8,089 bases of DNA from an uncultured Collinsella sp. (GTDB lineage Bacteria > Actinomycetota > Coriobacteriia > Coriobacteriales > Coriobacteriaceae): contig CAADVJ010000114.1 in assembly GCA_900752475.1 (NCBI GenBank), positions 1 through 8,089 of the forward strand, given 5' to 3'. The notes beneath the pieces were generated by a model. That model had not been told where the DNA came from. It searched no databases and saw nothing but the letters and a program-made list of their open reading frames with translations. Both the position numbers and the translations under genes were made by a program. Shown here piece by piece: positions 6,314-8,089 of the stretch (its first letter is position 1; the number at the start of each line of letters is the position of its first letter).

Positions 6314-6778
6314 CTCAGCGGTCTCCTCAGCAGGAGCCTCCTCGACAGCCTCAACCTTCTTGGGAGCAGCGGCCTTCTTGGGGGCCGGAGCAGCCTTCTT
6401 GGCCTTAGGCGTGCAAGGCTCGGTGACGAGCTCCATGATAACGATGGGAGCGTTGTCGCCCTTGCGGTTGCCGAGCTTCATGATGCGGGTATAACCGCCG
6501 TTGCGGTCCTGCCACATGCCCTGAGCAGCCTTGTCGAAGATCTCGGCAACGAGCTGCTTATCGCCGAGCTTGGCGATAGCCAGACGACGAGAGTGCAGGT
6601 CGCCCTTCTTGGCCCAGGTGATGATCGGATCGACGACCGAACGCAGCGCCTTAGCGCGGGTCTCGGTGGTCTTGATGCGGTCGTTCTCGAAGAGGGCCTT
6701 AGCAAGGCTCTTCTTCATGGCCTTGGTGTGGCTCGCATCGGTGCCGAGCTTCAGGCCCTTCTTAACGTTGTGACGCAT
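6311..6778 (-). CDS. rplQ: 50S ribosomal protein bL17
   Basis: bL17 binds 23S rRNA in the large subunit near the exit-tunnel side. The 155-residue protein opens MRHNVKKGLKLG and contains the conserved FENDRIKTTETRAKALRSVVD segment (residues 30-50) and the closing PIVIMELV (111-118). GAGGAG lies ten bases before the ATG. Residues 119-155 form an extra Lys/Ala/Pro then Glu-rich tail of the kind seen in actinobacterial bL17; it should be disordered and its role is unknown. The gene follows rpoA by 30 bases in the same operon and is the last gene before the terminator. Confidence 0.97.
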   Translation of the reverse strand: MRHNVKKGLKLGTDASHTKAMKKSLAKALFENDRIKTTETRAKALRSVVDPIITWAKKGDLHSRRLAIAKLGDKQLVAEIFDKAAQGMWQDRNGGYTRIMKLGNRKGDNAPIVIMELVTEPCTPKAKKAAPAPKKAAAPKKVEAVEEAPAEETAE

Positions 6779-6808
6779 GGTCTAGTTTCTCCTCAAATAT
6801 GCGAAGCA

Positions 6809-7750
6809 TTAAGCCTTCAGGCTCAGGCCCATGGACTCAAGCTTGTCCTTCACTTCCTCGATCGACTTAACACCGAAGTTACGGATGTTGAGCAGATCGT
6901 TCTCCGAGAACTCAACGAGCTGACGGACCGAGTGAATGCTGGCGCGCTTAAGGCAGTTGTAGGAACGGACGGAAAGGTCCAGATCCTCGATTTGCTTGTC
7001 CAGCTCGGCGTTGTCGTTGGTGACCTCGGGAGCGAAGATCGAAGCCTCTTCCTCGACCTCGGGGGTCTCGGCAAGGTTCATAAAGGCGGCCATATGCTGG
7101 TTGATGATATTGGCAGCCTGGACCACGGCGTCGCGCGGGGCGATGGAGCCGTTGGTCTCGATCTCGAGGACAAGGCGGTCGTAGTCGGTGTGCTGACCGA
7201 CACGGCAAGCCTCAACGAGCTTGGCGCAACGGGAAACCGGCGAGTACAGCGAGTCGACGTGGATCACACCGATGGGATCGTTGTCGCGCTTGTTGGCCTC
7301 GCCAGAAACATAGCCGCGGCCATAGCCGATGCGCATGCTCATGGTGAGATGGCCACCCTCGGTGAGCGTAGCGATGTGCTGCTCGGGGTTGACCAGCTCA
7401 AACTCGGACGGAATAAAGAAGTCCGCACCGGTGACCTCGCAGGGGCCGTCAACCGAGATGGTTGCGGTCGCCTCGTCGGTCGTGCCGAGAGCCCTGAAGA
7501 CAAGACCCTTGACATTCAGGACGATGTCGGTGACATCCTCGACCATGTTAGGGATGGTCATGAACTCGTGCTGCGCGCCATCGATCTGAATAGCCTCGAC
7601 GGCGGCACCCTCGAGCGAGGACAGAAGAACGCGACGAAGGGAGTTACCCAGCGTATCGCCGTAGCCACGCTCGAGCGGCTCGACGGAGACACGAGCAGAC
7701 GTCTCGTTGATCTCTTCGACCTGAACCTGAGGCCTAATGAATTCTGACAT
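6809..7750 (-). CDS. rpoA: DNA-directed RNA polymerase alpha subunit
   Basis: Alpha dimerises to nucleate RNA polymerase assembly, and its C-terminal domain binds UP-element DNA and activators. The 313-residue protein has the N-terminal dimerisation motif ERGYGDTLGNSLRRVLLSS (R39, R40), an acidic linker near residues 228-256 and a complete C-terminal domain from about 257. In that domain R262, N265, G293, K295 and S296 line up with E. coli R265, N268, G296, K298 and S299, the DNA-contact set. GGAGGT lies five bases before the ATG. It sits 32 bases after rpsD and 30 before rplQ, the standard order of the alpha operon. Nothing unusual was seen. Confidence 0.98.
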   Translation of the reverse strand: MSEFIRPQVQVEEINETSARVSVEPLERGYGDTLGNSLRRVLLSSLEGAAVEAIQIDGAQHEFMTIPNMVEDVTDIVLNVKGLVFRALGTTDEATATISVDGPCEVTGADFFIPSEFELVNPEQHIATLTEGGHLTMSMRIGYGRGYVSGEANKRDNDPIGVIHVDSLYSPVSRCAKLVEACRVGQHTDYDRLVLEIETNGSIAPRDAVVQAANIINQHMAAFMNLAETPEVEEEASIFAPEVTNDNAELDKQIEDLDLSVRSYNCLKRASIHSVRQLVEFSENDLLNIRNFGVKSIEEVKDKLESMGLSLKA

Positions 7751-7782
7751 GTATTACCTCCAGCCTCAGCAGCCCGGATGGA

Positions 7783-8089
7783 CTACTTAGAGTAGAGCTC
7801 GACGATGAGCTGCTCGTTGATATCACCGCTGATCTGCTCACGCGTCGGCAGAGCGAGCACGTTACCAGACAGCTTCTCGATATCGACCTCGAGCCAGCCA
7901 GGGACCTCAAAGCGCTCGGAGGAAATCAGGGCCTCCTTGATGGGGAGGAGGTCACGGAACTTCTCGCCGACAGCGACGACGTCGCCGGCCTTGACGCGGT
8001 AGGACGGGATGTCCACGCGCTTGCCGTTCACGGTGAAGTGACCGTGACGGACGGGCTGACGAGCCTCTTTGCGGGGGCGGGGGGAGCCG
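7783..8089 (-). CDS. rpsD: 30S ribosomal protein uS4, C-terminal part (cut at window edge)
   Basis: The last 101 codons of uS4 are present, about half of a protein of usual length near 200; the start lies beyond the right edge. uS4 binds 16S rRNA early in small-subunit assembly. The S4 RNA-binding domain is clear from EARQ, VRHGHFTVNGKRVDIPSYRV and the C-terminal VPGWLEVD and REQISGDINEQLIVELYSK segments. Near the edge the reading GSPRPRKEARQPV departs from the family pattern G[FM]A[AST]TRxEARQLV, with two prolines in a helix. These changes are confined to the last 40 bases and look like sequence errors rather than biology. It is cotranscribed with rpoA. Confidence 0.95.
   Translation of the reverse strand, partial: GSPRPRKEARQPVRHGHFTVNGKRVDIPSYRVKAGDVVAVGEKFRDLLPIKEALISSERFEVPGWLEVDIEKLSGNVLALPTREQISGDINEQLIVELYSK

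Noticed and set aside
5364..6494. A 376-codon plus-strand frame opposite truA and part of rplQ
   Set aside because: It reads through the terminator hairpin and both antisense genes, is rich in Arg, Ala and His with no recognisable domain, and has no ribosome binding site of note.
6296..7747. A 483-codon open frame on the plus strand opposite rpoA and rplQ
   Set aside because: It is antisense to two certain genes, crosses their boundary, resembles no family and has the Leu/Val/Asp/Gly-rich composition expected when GC-rich codons are read backwards.

Overview
The window reads as a chromosomal housekeeping segment from a high-GC, Gram-positive-type anaerobe, most likely a member of the Coriobacteriia close to Collinsella. 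The reasons are the GC-rich third codon positions, strong GGAGG-type ribosome binding sites, the rpsD-rpoA-rplQ-truA order, an Ala/Lys/Glu-rich tail on bL17, and a class A penicillin-binding protein ending in an acidic, poly-Thr, Gly/Ser and Thr-Pro tail. The genus is inferred from overall resemblance and was not tested by a search.

Layout, left to right. Positions 1-1073 (minus) hold the N-terminal 357 residues of a U32-family protein, cut by the window edge. A 162-base divergent intergenic region follows. Positions 1236-3434 (plus) hold a complete bifunctional class A penicillin-binding protein, followed by a very strong intrinsic terminator. A second terminator on the other strand ends argR (3622-4059, minus). 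The 132 bases upstream of argR contain two clear dyads. Next, all on the minus strand, come a divergent, cysteine-rich GT2-type glycosyltransferase (4192-5232, TTG start), truA (5394-6218), rplQ (6311-6778), rpoA (6809-7750) and the C-terminal half of rpsD (7783 to the edge).

How the genes work together. rpsD, rpoA and rplQ are the end of the ribosomal-protein/alpha operon and are closed by a hairpin with a seven-base U tract. truA (tRNA pseudouridine synthase) lies just beyond this terminator. A sigma70-like promoter overlaps the rplQ stop codon and would start truA transcripts inside the left arm of the hairpin. The glycosyltransferase and argR continue in the same direction, but their gaps of 132-161 bases leave room for separate control. 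The penicillin-binding protein builds cell wall and stands alone.

There is no mobile element, CRISPR array, RNA gene or defence cassette, and I found no convincing new multi-gene system. The observations most worth a second look are: the promoter/terminator overlap before truA; the Asp-to-Asn change at the corepressor-contact position of ArgR; the degenerate motifs and 13 cysteines of the glycosyltransferase; the unassigned dyads upstream of argR; and non-conservative changes in the last bases of rpsD that look like contig-end errors.
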